This document shows positions 1 to 12,410 of a DNA stretch of 64,000 nucleotides, in pieces. Under the pieces are notes generated by a model that was not told the DNA's origin, searched no databases, and was given only the letters and a program-made list of their open reading frames with translations. The stretch is taken from positions 1 to 64,000 of the forward strand of contig PDUO01000069.1 in NCBI GenBank assembly GCA_003008705.1, in the 5' to 3' direction. The stretch comes from Pezicula radicicola (Eukaryota; Ascomycota; Leotiomycetes; Helotiales; Dermateaceae). A program made the translations under genes and the position numbers. Position 1 is the first letter of the stretch. Each line of letters opens with the position of its first letter.

Positions 1-3000
1 AATAAGCCTACTTAATAATTATATAAGTCTTGGTATATAGATACTTATTAATAGGATAGTCCTATACTTACTCCTCCCGGAGATAGTATAAGGTATATAT
101 CTAACTCTATTTATAAAGGTACTCTCTTAACTTCTAGAGCTTAGTAACTTCGTGACACTAGTACTAGAGATTCTAATACTATATCTATTGATACTCTTAC
201 TAGTTATATTAGAACTAGAAGATTTTATCTACTATAGTATCCTCTACCTCTTCCTCTTAGTCTCTTAGAGCTTGATCTATATAGTCCTGGTATATATTAT
301 AGTACTCCTTATCTACCTTATATCTCTAGTGATTAAAGCTATCTATAACCTAGTCTAAGATAACTCACTAGTACCTAGTACTACTAATAAACTCCTGGAT
401 ATTAGGTCTACTCTCTATACTCCGTAGGGTAAGTCTAATTAGGATCCTATATTTAATAGGGAGGATAATAATAGCTTTACTACTCTAGCTATCTTACCTA
501 GCCTAGCTACTCTCTTAGGTATAGTCTTTTAGTCACTAGATAGTACTAATATAAATAATAACCTAGATATTAGGGATATTAATCCTAAGTCCGAGAGTAT
601 TTATAGCTATAATAACCCAACTACTAATACTCTCTAGGTAGAGGGATATACTATTTATCTACCTCTTAAGTTACTATACTTTCCTATCTTAGCTATTAAT
701 ATTATAATAATAAGTATTATAGTCTAACTTATAAGTAAGCTTATTAGCTCCTTTTTTACTACTATAATAGATTATAATCTTTATAGGTATAGGATATTCA
801 AGGGCTTTAGTTATAATAACTTCCTTGATTATAGCTTCAAGCCAAGGACCAAGACCTTACTCTTAAGTATTATTTCCAGAGCTAATATATAGAGGAGTAC
901 TAATCTTAACCTTCTATACCTAATACTAGATATTAGGCTATATAGTCTAGCTATAGATAGACTAGAACCCTTATAGGATATAGGTTAAATTATAAAATTC
1001 CTTCTTATCCCGTAGTAGTAGAGTTATAGTTAGATATACTATCTAGACTCCCTTAAGAGCTAGCTTACCTAGTTATTATAGCTTTAGCTAGAACTAGGGG
1101 GTACTATCTAAGATTATCTAGTATTCATCAACAACGATATAGTTAAGCTAATATATATAGTATAGCTAACTAATATAGTTAGTAAAGGTCTTAGTTATAG
1201 TTGACTTAGGTATAATAAAGACTAGAGAACTAGTCTTATATAGATCCTAGCTTCTCTACTTAATACTATAGATCTTAGCTTACTTATATTATTCCTAGAG
1301 GTTTCCTTATAGGGAGGTTAATAAGATAATAATAATACTAGTTCCCTTGGGTACAAGAATAGCTAGTAATATAAATAAGAGGCTCTTCTTATACCCTGTA
1401 TCTATAATAGTAACTATAGGACTCTCTCCCTGTATAATAGCCTTTAGAGCTATCTCTTATTTACTACGAAATAGACTATAGGGACTAAGGATAAGCCCTA
1501 ACCTATAGTAGATATTTACTATCTATAGCTTCTTCTACTATTATACCTAGACCTCTTTATCGACTCTCTCTTACAAGCTTTACTTCTGCTTTCGTCCAAA
1601 GAGGCTACTAACTTAGTTCTACTTAATATAGAAGCTAAGAAACTAGTACTACTCCTAGTTAATCTTCCGAAACTACTCTTACTAGCTTAGAGTCTTGAAT
1701 CGGCCTTTAGATATTAAGTAAGTATAAACTATACTAGTAGTATAGGTACTATAGCTAGCTTATAGATCCTATAGACTATCTCCTTCGGGATTATCCTTGT
1801 TAAAGTAGTTATTATTAAGTATCTCGGGCCTATCCTTATCCTGAAAGATATCCTATAGATACTTCTAATTAATAGTAATTATAGCTTATCTCTATAGGCT
1901 AATATTCAACCTAATACCTATCTATTCAATAGACTTATATTAGAAGATCTTCTGGAGCTAATTAGATACCTATATCTTTGGGGGTTATTTAGAAGGAGGG
2001 CTCTTATTATCTAAACTACTCTTATAGATAGAGTAAGATATTATTATTCTAGTATTATCCTCTACTTCTTTAGTTAGTCTAGGTCCCTATATAAATATAC
2101 TTAACTCTATAGTATTACTATTTATAATCTATATACTTTTATAGAATAGTAGTATAAGCTAGAGGAAATATATAAGTAGTTCTCTAACCTCTTCGGGTAA
2201 GAAGTACTAAATAACCTTGATCTACTTACTCAACTTATACCCTTTATAATACGATGTTATAAAATAAACTAAGCTATCCTTAATAAAGATATTCTGAACC
2301 TTACTATTCCTAGTATTCTAGTATTAGATCCTAATAATCTTAGTTATATAAGTAGCCTAGTTACTAGTAATATATATAAGAAGTAGTAACTCCTCTTGGA
2401 ATACCTTGAATTCATACCTATACTCCTGGACAACCTTCTAATACTATTGGATTAGTTGACTAGGTCTTTCGGGCTATAGTATATCCCTCTACAAGGCTAG
2501 CTTACTTATAACCCTCTTTACTAGCTATTTAGAACCTTCTATACTATTAATTGAGAATTAGTTCTAGAGATCTTTAAGGAATAACTATCTAATACTCTAC
2601 TTAGTAGGGTTATCCTAGATCTTGTCCTAGTAGATTTCAGATAGGGGTATACCCTGGATCTAATAGTATAAATCTATCTATAGTATTAGTAACTTAGTAA
2701 TCAACCAGCCCTAGACCTAGCTTACTAGTCTATATACTATCTTCTAGACCTATTCTATATAGAATTAGACTCCCTGATATAAGAGAGTATCCCCTTTTTA
2801 TTATATAGTCCCTTCGGTAGTAGTATTATATTAGATATAGAGACTATAGATTTAGGCCTTAAATATCTAATCTATTAGAGTTAACTTCCTATACTTATCT
2901 ATTAATATTATAAATTAATAAGATATCCCTTGTATAAGCTTAATATAGCTCGGGCTCTACTCCTCGGCCTCTTCTTAGCTCTATTACTAGGTTAGCTTCT

Positions 3001-4351
3001 AAGTAATACTAGCTTACTAGGTCTAATATACCTTTTGGATAACTATTAACTAAGTAAGCTTAATAATAGTAGAGAGTTTAGGAGTATAATCCTTGGGTAT
3101 CTCCTAGCCCTTGTCTTCTCGGATACCTAGAATAGCTAGACCACTAATAACTATACTCTAGTATTTATTATCAATGAGGTTATAATTAAGTAAGGTAATA
3201 TAGAGCTATAATAGTACTTTCTAGATTTTATCCCGGAAGTACTAATATATTTTATCCTTATAGTATTATTCTTCCTTTTAGTAATTAGTTAATTAATCTA
3301 TAGCTTCTATTAATATATCAAGATAGACCCGTTACTATATAGTTAGCTTGAAATAAGGTTACTTATCCTCTTCTAGGTCCTTATAGCGGACAATATAACT
3401 AAGGAGCTACTTCTAAATAGTAGTATACTTCCGAAAAGTATCTAGCTTTATCTTATAATTGAATAACCTCTTGGGTTTCTTCCCTTACTCCTTCTAGTTA
3501 GTCTTAACTAGTACTACCTTTCTAATAATACCTTTAATAGTAATACTCTATCTATCTTAAATTATCTTATTGAATACCTTATAGATAATATATAGCTTAG
3601 CTTTATTATCCTAGTTAATTAGCCTAACTAACTAATATAATTCTATAGAGTTAAACTAGACTAGGTACTAGGCCTATTCTATAAATCATAGCTATAGATT
3701 TAGCTTAAGAGACTTATTAATAGCCTTGATCTTCCGATATTGGACTACCTAGACTTAGTTCCAGCCCTCATCAATTACTCTCTCTATCCTATCCTATATA
3801 CTCTCGAGCTAGGGGTTACTCTAGAGACTACTCTAGTTCTCAACTCTCCTACTAATCTTGAAATACCTTGACTTTGGACCTTGGATAAAAAACTACTAGT
3901 ATTATACCCTACTCCACTATAGTATAGATACTATAACCTAGCTAGTATTCTTCTTTAGCTATCCTTTCTTATTTAGATTCTTCTAGTTATATTCTATCTT
4001 ATAATATCTTTATATTTTCTATATATCTTTATAGATATACTAGTATAGTAATTAATTATTAATACTATAGAATATATACTATAGTCTATTTATCTATAGT
4101 AGTAATAATACTTAAATAGACTCTGATATATCTACTAGGAATAGGAAGGGATTCTAGGCTAGAATATCTCAATTAGGAATTAATCCTATAATATACTTAA
4201 TCTAGTCTATAATCCTTTATTACTCCTCCTTTCTAAATCTATATAGACTATTTATACTAAAGTAGACCTTGATCTCACTAGGTAATATAGTATATTAGTA
4301 CTTCTTATAGACTATAACTCTAAACATTAGTAAGTAGTTAAACTAGTCTAT

Positions 4352-4496
4352 AGTTAGTTTATAGCTTAGTTATTAGTTACTTAGTTATTTATAGCTTAGT
4401 TATCTATAGCTTAGTTATTTATAACTTAATTATTTATAGCTTAGTAGTTTATAACTTGATTATTTATAGCTTAACTAGTTTATAACTTAGTTACTT
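4352..4496. repeat. Degenerate short tandem repeat
   Basis: About nine imperfect units of roughly 15-19 bases, built on TTTATAGCTTAGTTA, follow one another inside the RIP block. Unit variants differ mainly at C/T and A/G positions, consistent with an array that was mutated after it expanded. Confidence 0.75.
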
Positions 4497-6355
4497 TTAT
4501 TACTTAAATAATTATTTACTCTAAATATAATATTAATATAGGTTCTATCCTCTATATATCTTCTCTTCTTCCTGTATAACACGAACCCCTATATATATAA
4601 GTCTACTTAGATTATCTAAGCTTAAGAGTAATGAATACTAAAACTATAAGAATAAGTATAAATAATTATAATATACCTCTAANTTTGAATTTNATNATTC
4701 TAAGAATAGGGTTAGAATCACTATATATAGTTTATTATTTCTTGATATTTATAACTTCTTATATAACCTCCTTCCTACTTATTTTTATAAACTAACCTAG
4801 CTTTAAAAATAAACTAACCTAGCCTCTATATCTTATAACTACCTTATTCTACTACTACTAAAATTAAATCAATCTAGCCTTAGGTTAGTTAAGTAATAAG
4901 AGATAGGTAATACTAGCTTATTGGGTCTAGTATATCTAGAAAATTACTATTAACCTAGCTAACTTAATAATACTAGATAAAATAAATATATAATCTTCTA
5001 TATTAGTCTATCTACCTCTAGGTTATAATACTAAAACTACTAACCTACTAATAATACTACTCTAGTACTAGTTATTACCTAATTTATAGTCTAATAATAT
5101 AATATAAAACTATAATACTTAGCTTTCAACTTCCTTTTAGGCTTCCTTCTATATTAGCTTATCTCCTTCTCCTTAGCTAATTACTTCCTCTACTACTACC
5201 TTTAATTAATTAAATATTCTCTACTACTTTTTAGTTATCTTAAATATAAGCTTCTAGTTCTTATATATTCCCTTAGCCTAGTAGATATAACTTAATATCT
5301 ATTTTTACTACTATATATAACTCTAGAATATAATCTTATTTATCCAACTATTAAATAACTTATTAACTTTTTAGTTACTCTTCTTTTAATTAATCTCTAC
5401 TAATATAAAATACCTTATAACCTTGGTTTTAGTAGCCTTCTAGGCTATTTAGATTATCTATATAAATAAATAATAAATAACTTTTAATATAAAGTTATCC
5501 TTATTATTAATAGACTAAACTAATACTTATATTTTCTTTATATCTCTTCCTCCTAAATACCTAGACCCTCTTAAATACTATAACTATAGATTAAGCTCTT
5601 AAGATTTATCTATAGCTTTAATCTTCTTTTACTTAATCTCTTCTACCTTCTTAAATCCTTTACTTATACCTTCTTTAACTCTATCCTATATACTCCTAGG
5701 TTTAGGTATACTTATACTACTATAATAGTCTCTAGTAACCTTAAAAAATCCTAACTTATAGCCCTACTTGAAAAATCACTAGTATTAGACTCTACTTTAC
5801 TATAGTACTTTAGGTACTTTCTATTAGTTATTCTTCTTAGTATATCCCCCCTTATTACTACTCTTCTAATTATATATATTTAATAAATATTTATTTCTCT
5901 TCTATATAGTTATATTAATATATAAGTACTTAAATCTCCCTTCTATATAAAATATATAACGGAATCCATTGACTTTAGTAGCTACTAATACTATAATTAG
6001 CTAGGATATATCTAATAGGAATAGGAACTTATATTAACTTAACTCTTTCTTATTCTAAATTAATCCATTGATTCTATAAATAGCTTCTTGGATTCTCTGA
6101 TATATCTCTTTAATAAAACTATATAGATATTTTATACTAAAATAGAATTTAATCTAGCTAGGTAATATAATAAACTAGTACTTCTAGTATATTATAACCT
6201 AGAAATCAAGTAAATAAATAATAAATTCTATAATTATAATATAATAAATACTAATAAATTATCTACTTCCTAATCTCTACTTCCCTTTATCCTAGAACTC
6301 CTTGATATATTGAGTATATTTTAACTATAAACCTTATTTAGACCTCGGTCTCTAT

Positions 6356-6379
6356 AACCCTAACCCTAAGTTAGGGTTA
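6356..6379. repeat. Interstitial telomere-like repeat, inverted
   Basis: Two CCCTAA units followed by a TTAGGG unit give the inverted repeat AACCCTAAGTTAGGGTT. TTAGGG is the usual telomere repeat of filamentous fungi. It sits at the right end of the RIP block, 250 bases before the truncated chromate transporter gene. Confidence 0.7.
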
Positions 6380-6488
6380 TTCTACCTTAATAATAGCTTC
6401 GAATATAATGATTCTACTAACGGGGATGGATTCACTGGGTCTAATTTAGGTATTCTAGTACTTTACTTATACTTTTCTATATAAAAAT

Positions 6489-6600
6489 AGGCTGGGTTTA
6501 AGTTCTTAAAAATTAACCTAAACCCAGCCCTATATCGTCGTTATCGTTATCGGAGTTATATAGGAAAAAACTTGAACCCAGCCCTGGGTTAACCCTATTA
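6489..6600. repeat. Inverted GGCTGGGTTT repeats at RIP block edge
   Basis: GGCTGGGTTTAAGTT at 6489 is matched by an inverted copy ending in AAACCCAGCC near 6528. Two more copies (AACCCAGCC and CTGGGTTAACCC) lie near 6580. This resembles a short hairpin or the terminal inverted repeat of a small transposon. No target-site duplication could be identified, so the element type is open. Confidence 0.5.
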
Positions 6601-6610
6601 TACTAGTTAG

Positions 6611-8378
6611 GGAAACCACAATTCTCTTCCCAATCGACTAGCTGACGTCTTCCTTCGCACATGGGATCTCGGCTTTACGGCGTTTGGCGGCCCGCCAGTG
6701 CATTTCCAGATCTTACATCAAAGATTTGTGGATGGTAAAGGTGGAAAGCAGAAGTGGGTAGATGAGGAGACTGTGCGTTATATACATTTTCATTGTGCTG
6801 GGGTTCTACCAAGCAGTGATGCATCTCTACGCGCAAATTCTCTGTAGTTGGGACGGAGCGCGACAGAGATCATTTTTGAGTGAGAGCCTAGGCTGACGAC
6901 TGAACATCAGTATCAGGAGCTGTTTGCAATATGCCAAGGTCTCCCTGGACCTGGGAGCACGAAAATGATCTTCTGCCTTACATTGCTACACGCAGGGTTC
7001 ATTCCAGCCCTATTTGTTTTCTTGATCTGGAGGTACGTTCTGCAAATTTCCTCCCTAGCACTTGCACTATCCATGCCAATGAGGAAGCTCACGTGTATTT
7101 CTACAGTCTTCCTGGGGCAATCGGCATGTATGCTCTTTCTCTTGGTGTCCAGCGTATCAATGAGATTCTTCCCTTGCCGGTCTATGCCCTTCTTTCTGGA
7201 CTGAACGCCTCGACCGTCGGCATCATCGCACTAGCCGCCGTGCAGCTTGCCGAGAAAGCAATCAGAGACAAGCTTACTCGTATCCTGGTACTTCTTGGAG
7301 CGTGCGCGGGTCTGTGTTACAATGCATTGTGGTTCTTCCCGATGCTCATGCTCATCGGTGGCCTCACCAGCGTCATCTGGGATGGCTGGATGAGCCAAAG
7401 GATTGGCAAGGTGAGGGCGATTCTGAAACGAAAAAAGAAGGACCCAGAAAGCACGGCAGAGGAGGCTGGTGCCACTGATAGTGTACAACTTGATGACAGA
7501 ATAGAGAGCCAAAATAGTATGCATAGAAGGAATGCTGCTGCGAGCTCGATCAAGTCAAGCAATTCAGTATCGGCTTTGCAGCAGCCTTCTGCGGACAACT
7601 CGCGGTTACAGACAGAGCAAGCTGCGACAGATGATACCTCAGACCATATAATCCGCATCAAGGTTGGAATCGCGATTACAATTATATTTTTTGGTATCCA
7701 TATCCCATCCGCTCTTCACATTGTTGAACTTGCTAACCTGGATTCACAGCCTCCTTTACTGTCATTCTTGTAGCTCGAGGCACTATCAATGCCCCCCCGC
7801 TCGTTCTCGATCTCGTCGCCAACATGTACCTAGCTGGTACAATCATCTTCGGCGGCGGTCCAGTGGTTATTCCCCTCCTCCGTTCATATGTTGTCGATCC
7901 CGGTTGGGTCTCTAGCCGCGACTTTCTCCTGGGCCTCGCCATCATCCAAGCCTTCCCTGGTCCCAACTTCAACTTTGCTGTCTACCTGAGCGCACTTACA
8001 TTGCAACGTTCCCAGTTCCCAACTGTCTTTGGCGCATTCCTAGGCTTCCTCGGTATTTTCCTCCCTGGAATCACACTAGCGGTTGCTGTGCAGAGCTTCT
8101 GGCGGGTGCTACGGACGAAGAAGTGGGTAGTAGACCTGCTACGAGGAGTGAATGCGACAGCAGTGGGGTTGGTATTCACGGCGGTTTACAGACTATGGGA
8201 GATTGGCTATCTCGTACCTGACGACAGTCGTGGGCGGAGTTTGGCAGCGGAGCCATGGTGGGTCGTTGTTGCTGCAGTCACGTACGCGGAGAGTGCTTGG
8301 TTCAATGTTCCCCCAGCCGTTGCCATTGCGATAGGCGCCGTGTTAGGGCTGTGCTGGTACGGTGCAGTTGGGCGATAA
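6611..8378 (+). CDS. CHR-family chromate ion transporter, 5'-truncated
   Basis: Membrane transporter of the chromate ion transporter (CHR) family, which exports chromate from the cytosol. Exons by splice signals: 6611-6772, 6911-7032, 7107-7693, 7750-8378 (introns 138, 74 and 56 nt). The sum is 1500 nt, or 499 residues. The first half carries the family signatures FTAFGGPPVHFQ and ICQGLPGPGSTKM. The second half repeats them as IIFGGGPVVIPLLRSYVV and AIIQAFPGPNFNFAVY, giving the two-domain architecture of long-chain CHR proteins. A hydrophilic, Ser/Gln-rich loop joins the halves (about 7430-7660). No ATG is in frame: upstream of 6611 is a stop and then the RIP block, so roughly the first 15-25 residues of a normal CHR protein are missing. 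Either a start exon was destroyed or the gene is a 5'-truncated pseudogene. Family certain, functionality uncertain. Confidence 0.85.
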
Positions 8379-8499
8379 AAGTCACTAGTCACGCGAAGCC
8401 TAACCTGTGGTATGTCATGTCATGTGCGGAGAAAGCAGAGAGAAGAAGGAGCCAAGTTAGTTTATTAGGGATCCCGTTCTAGTACATAGATTAATATCG

Positions 8500-8950
8500 T
8501 CTATGTTGTAATTGAATTTCAAGGCTAAAGGCAACAACAGCGCTAAATACATTATAATGATATTATAATTAGTTTTACCTTTCCTATAGATAGTAATTTA
8601 AAATTAAAAAGGTTTTTAGTTTTCTTAGTCTTATAGAGTACTTATATTATATTTTAATTATTATTACTTTATTAATTTAATTTTAAATACTAAATAATAA
8701 TAAAATTCTATTTATATAAAATTTAAATAAAGACTAAAATAAAAGTCTTAGATATTAGTATTTAAATATTAATTTTTAATAATATTATATAAGAAAATTA
8801 TTATTTTAAATTATATTATTATTATTATCTCTATTAGAATTACTATTACATTTTATTTTTAGAACTATCTTCTAATATTTTATATTTCTCTTGTTAGAAT
8901 TATACTATATATAGTTTTATCTTCTAATACTACTAAAACGCTAAATTGAA
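8500..8950. repeat. AT-rich intergenic block, RIP-like
   Basis: About 450 bases of very AT-rich DNA with almost no CpG or CpA separate the 3' ends of the convergent chromate transporter and GH97 genes. No ORF is present. It is probably decayed repeat sequence. Confidence 0.6.
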
Positions 8951-8952
8951 AC

Positions 8953-11094
8953 TTATTTCTCAAGTCTCACTATCTTTGCAAAGAATCCTCCAAACGGCTC
9001 AAGATGGACATCTATCTTCTTACTATCATTAAAGACAACCTCGGTGACATTCGCAGTATAGGTCCCGCTAACATCAGAGACGGATGTCAGAACACCATCC
9101 CACCAGCTCAATCCCGACAGATCGAGACTAAGATCACGAGATACACCTACCGGCTGCTTGTAAGAAGGATTGGAACTATTGGTTTTTCGATCGATAAAAG
9201 TGGTCTCGCCATTAATCACGCCAATATAAAGTTCATTTCCCGCCTGCTTGGCGACAGCAAAGTACTTACCAGGAACGCCCTCAAGATAAGTCGTTTTGTC
9301 CCAGACGAAGGGGATCTCGCCTAACAAAGTAGTCAAGGTGCGAGGAATCGTGTCTAAGTATGCAGCTGGCGTATCGGGGAGGATATGCAACCCTGAGTCG
9401 ATCACAACATTCAGCGCCATTTCGTGCGCATACGTCGTCCATATTCTATCTGCGGGATATAAGCCCCTAGAGAATGTTCCGGGAGAATAATCCGCTGCGC
9501 CTATGGTAAGGCGGACGAATGCTTGATTGACATTGTTCTCAGGCATCTGGTCCCCGTTCGCGAGCGCATTGTCGGTGTAGAATTCCGAGGCTACAAGAGC
9601 TTCTGTACTAAGCAGGTTCGGCCAAGTACGTTCCCAGCCTTTTGGCGTGGGGCAGTTGTGGAATACCACAAGGAGATGGTGTTCAGCTGCATCGGACAAG
9701 ATATCGAGGAGATATGAAAGCATCTGGGCTTTGTCACTTTGGATGCCATCGATTTTAATGCCAGCGATGCCGGCTTCTTGCATGCGTGCCATGGTCTGGC
9801 GGCGGATGCCAGACTGCCAGAGGAGGTCTTTAGGCGACTTGGCCAGGGCGGTGCCATTATCTATGCAATTGGTTAGTATATACATATACGTCCGACAAAG
9901 TGAGGAAGAGTTTGTGGACAGACTATTTACACCTGCTGACCCGATCCACAGCCAGAGCTTTACGTCCTTGATGTCTCCATAGTCGACGAGGGTCTGAAAT
10001 GGGATGATTTGACCAGAAGTGTTAGTCTGAAGATCCCACCGTGCATCAAGGAGAGAGTATGCCCAGGACTGATTAGCGGCGAAGCCAACATAGTCTTTGG
10101 TAGCTGTGTAATTGCGCGCATTGGGATTATTTGACCACCAACTCCATGATGCAACTCCAGGAGTAATCCAACTTCTGTCTCCGATCTTTGACGGCATCGA
10201 GAGATCCGTTACAGAAGTGTCTTCTACGATTGCCGCTGGTGTCGTCCCAATAGTGACGATGCGCCACGGAGTATGCCACGGGAGAATGGATGTCGGTTCT
10301 GATGGGCCCATCATACCATTTCCGTCTGCTGGGTCAGGGAATGACAGACTGAAGATGCCATCAGCTGAAGAATTGGCAATATGGCTAGCTGGATAGCGCC
10401 CGTCGAACCCAGCCTCCTTTAGAAGAATGTAGTAGTCAGAGCTGTTAAAGGAAGTTTTGAACAGCCCAGGGAGTCCATAGCCCGCTGAAGAGTTTGCCGT
10501 TCCAATGGGCGCCTGTTGACGATCTCCACGAGGTTGATAGAACGTTTGATATTTCGGAACTGGAGAATCATATGGCTGCAACAATTGATAATCGTTGACA
10601 GATTTGGCGATAGCAAATGTGGTATTCTCATAGTTTATGATTCTGCTACCAAGAAATTCATCTTCTGGAAAGAAATATCTGAAAGCGACAGATACATCTG
10701 AAGCTGCAAACTCGACCGAGAACGTAAGGCCGCTGACTGTTTTGACTTGGCAAGTAGCTTGTGAATATGTCGCTTTGATGAATCTCTGTTTTCCTTGAAG
10801 CATCTCATATGAATCTTTCCTTTCTTTACCAAGAGAGCATGAGCATGTGCTCAGGTTCTGTGAGAGATCGCCGTCGCTCCGAACTAGACCAAGCTTAGAT
10901 GGGTTGAGAAGCTGATTGGGGCCATGGGAAACCGTGTAGAACAGCTTGCCAGCGTCGAGGACGACTTCTGTTCTTAACACATTTTTTGGAGACAAGAAGC
11001 TGAATGTATATGGTGTGCTGACTTCTGACGGTGCGACGCTTGATACAATCCACCCAAACACAACCAACGCGGCCAAGGGCGAGAAGAAAGTCAT
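8953..11094 (-). CDS. Secreted glycoside hydrolase family 97
   Basis: Extracellular alpha-glycosidase of family GH97 (alpha-glucosidase or alpha-galactosidase type). It opens with a hydrophobic signal peptide (residues 1 to about 22, MTFFSPLAALVVFGWIVSS), then the N-terminal beta-sandwich (GKLFYTVSHGPNQLL) and the TIM-barrel signature GVASWSWWSN. The barrel motif GIKIDG places Asp425 (spliced numbering) where retaining GH97 enzymes carry their nucleophile, by eye. LLSTEALVASEFY holds the conserved Glu region. The frame is open for 713 codons, but 9861-9932 (72 nt, 24 codons, no stop) is very probably an intron: donor GTGTAA, branch-like TACTAAC, acceptor CATAG. Removing it joins IGSA to DNGTALAK, leaving 689 residues. 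Exons: complement(8953-9860, 9933-11094). A TATA-like sequence lies about 85 bases upstream. Substrate cannot be fixed from sequence. Confidence 0.9.
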   Translation of the reverse strand: MTFFSPLAALVVFGWIVSSVAPSEVSTPYTFSFLSPKNVLRTEVVLDAGKLFYTVSHGPNQLLNPSKLGLVRSDGDLSQNLSTCSCSLGKERKDSYEMLQGKQRFIKATYSQATCQVKTVSGLTFSVEFAASDVSVAFRYFFPEDEFLGSRIINYENTTFAIAKSVNDYQLLQPYDSPVPKYQTFYQPRGDRQQAPIGTANSSAGYGLPGLFKTSFNSSDYYILLKEAGFDGRYPASHIANSSADGIFSLSFPDPADGNGMMGPSEPTSILPWHTPWRIVTIGTTPAAIVEDTSVTDLSMPSKIGDRSWITPGVASWSWWSNNPNARNYTATKDYVGFAANQSWAYSLLDARWDLQTNTSGQIIPFQTLVDYGDIKDVKLWLWIGSAGVNSLSTNSSSLCRTYMYILTNCIDNGTALAKSPKDLLWQSGIRRQTMARMQEAGIAGIKIDGIQSDKAQMLSYLLDILSDAAEHHLLVVFHNCPTPKGWERTWPNLLSTEALVASEFYTDNALANGDQMPENNVNQAFVRLTIGAADYSPGTFSRGLYPADRIWTTYAHEMALNVVIDSGLHILPDTPAAYLDTIPRTLTTLLGEIPFVWDKTTYLEGVPGKYFAVAKQAGNELYIGVINGETTFIDRKTNSSNPSYKQPVGVSRDLSLDLSGLSWWDGVLTSVSDVSGTYTANVTEVVFNDSKKIDVHLEPFGGFFAKIVRLEK

Positions 11095-11178
11095 AGCCTG
11101 TTGCTAGAGTTGAAGGTTCTGATGAGAGGCAGAATGCTTGCCCGTACAATTGAGATATTAACATTTAAATGGCATGCC

Positions 11179-11186
11179 TTATATAA
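11179..11186 (-). promoter_or_regulatory. TATA-like element of the GH97 gene
   Basis: On the minus strand TTATATAA lies about 85 bases before the GH97 start codon at 11094, the usual spacing for a fungal core promoter. It is a motif match only. Confidence 0.4.
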
Positions 11187-12410
11187 CTAAATCTTCCACC
11201 ATCTGTTTGCAGTTTATGTCAAAACAGACTTGGCCAAAAGATAATTCGGCATTGAGCGGAGTACAAGAGACGACTGGGAGGTCGAATCATAGCGCTCCCC
11301 GTCACTCGTGCATCAGTGGTTGGAGGAATTCCACCAGATGCAAAAGACTGTCCCGTCAGGTCCGAGAGAGGCAGGCTTCTAACAGGCAAAATAACATTTC
11401 CAGTCAAGGTCACCTCGCCTTGGATGTCCGACACTTGCAGCGTAGACGCAGGGGTGGTCCCACAGCAAAGATGCTTAAAATCGACGACACCGACAAGCCA
11501 GTCGGCCACCAGCGCAAAATCGTCCATTTTTGGCCGAATTCGCGAGCGGATCTCCTGGCCCCAAAAACTGCCAAGATGAATGTCATGTTGCACGTGTCTT
11601 CGTATTAAGTTTTAAGCTGTCCGTATGTTCCATGCGTATTCTCCCCGGTCCCGCAGCCGTATCTGTTTCATTAGTGGGGGTGAGTTTGTATTAATCCGAA
11701 GAAATGATTACATAAATGCTCAATTGAAGTTATTAATATTCTCGACTCTACAATCTAATTGTTGGTCTATAGTTGGTTGCACTAAGTCTACGAAGGTCGC
11801 GGTCAAAAGTATACTTCTTGGAAGGACTTTACGACTAGAAAGAAATAATCTGCAGTTATATTAGGAGTAGTTGGTAGGGTTTGTGCTACAAAACTATAAG
11901 CGGAAGTTTAGCCGAATCTTAGCAAAAACCTTTTCGATCTAGTAACTTCGAGTTTCCTAAAAGTAAATTGCCTATATTTTAAGAAATTTACTAATACTAT
12001 TACAAGAACCAGTGCTATACTCCGTGCTAGAGCTAGTGCTACCCTCCCGGGAAGTCACGTGACCAACCAAGGCTACCCAATATTATATATTATCTTCTAG
12101 TTTTAATTCTATTATTAAAATTAATTTTTTTAACTATAATATAGTATAATACTACTTAGGTATTCAATATTCTAATAATAGGAACTTATACTCTTTTCCT
12201 AGGTTTTAATAGAGTTCTAATAATAGTTTTATAATAATTCAAAGTAACTCTAAGTGAAAATCAGAGTAGGCTTAAATTTCTAACTACGTAGTAGAATCTA
12301 GCTGGGCAAAAAATAAAGACAACCCTTCAAAATAATAATGACCAATTTGGTAAAACCGTCATTTGTGAGTGCTTCCGAGCAGGTCTCGCAGGCACTCGAC
12401 TGTTCATCAG
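11187..12410. other. Intergenic region, no recognisable gene
   Basis: 11.2-11.6 kb has normal GC content and open frames of 87-144 codons on both strands, but none shows a family signature or codon pattern I recognise; it may be promoter sequence of the GH97 gene. 12.06-12.25 kb is AT-rich. A TCACGTGA E-box-like palindrome lies near 12,054. The minus-strand P450 ends at 12,411. Confidence 0.5.

Larger units (their letters stand above)
1..6600. repeat. AT-rich RIP-mutated block, no surviving genes
   Basis: The first 6.6 kb is very rich in TpA and nearly devoid of CpA (one in roughly the first 300 bases), with TAG and TAA in all frames. This is the signature of repeat-induced point mutation, in which CpA becomes TpA. 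No open frame of useful length survives. Parts look like former coding sequence with glutamine codons turned into stops, but I could not assign an element family on either strand. Three ambiguous bases (n) lie between 4683 and 4696. Composition changes sharply at about 6600, where chromate transporter coding sequence begins. Confidence 0.85.

Noticed and set aside
6931..7773. 280-codon single-frame ORF as a separate gene
   Set aside because: Its first 58 codons are in the wrong frame for the CHR family and its end reads through an intron; it is part of the spliced chromate transporter.
11174..11608. Open frames of 87-144 codons on both strands
   Set aside because: No family motifs, signal or conservation visible; overlapping frames on both strands suggest chance.
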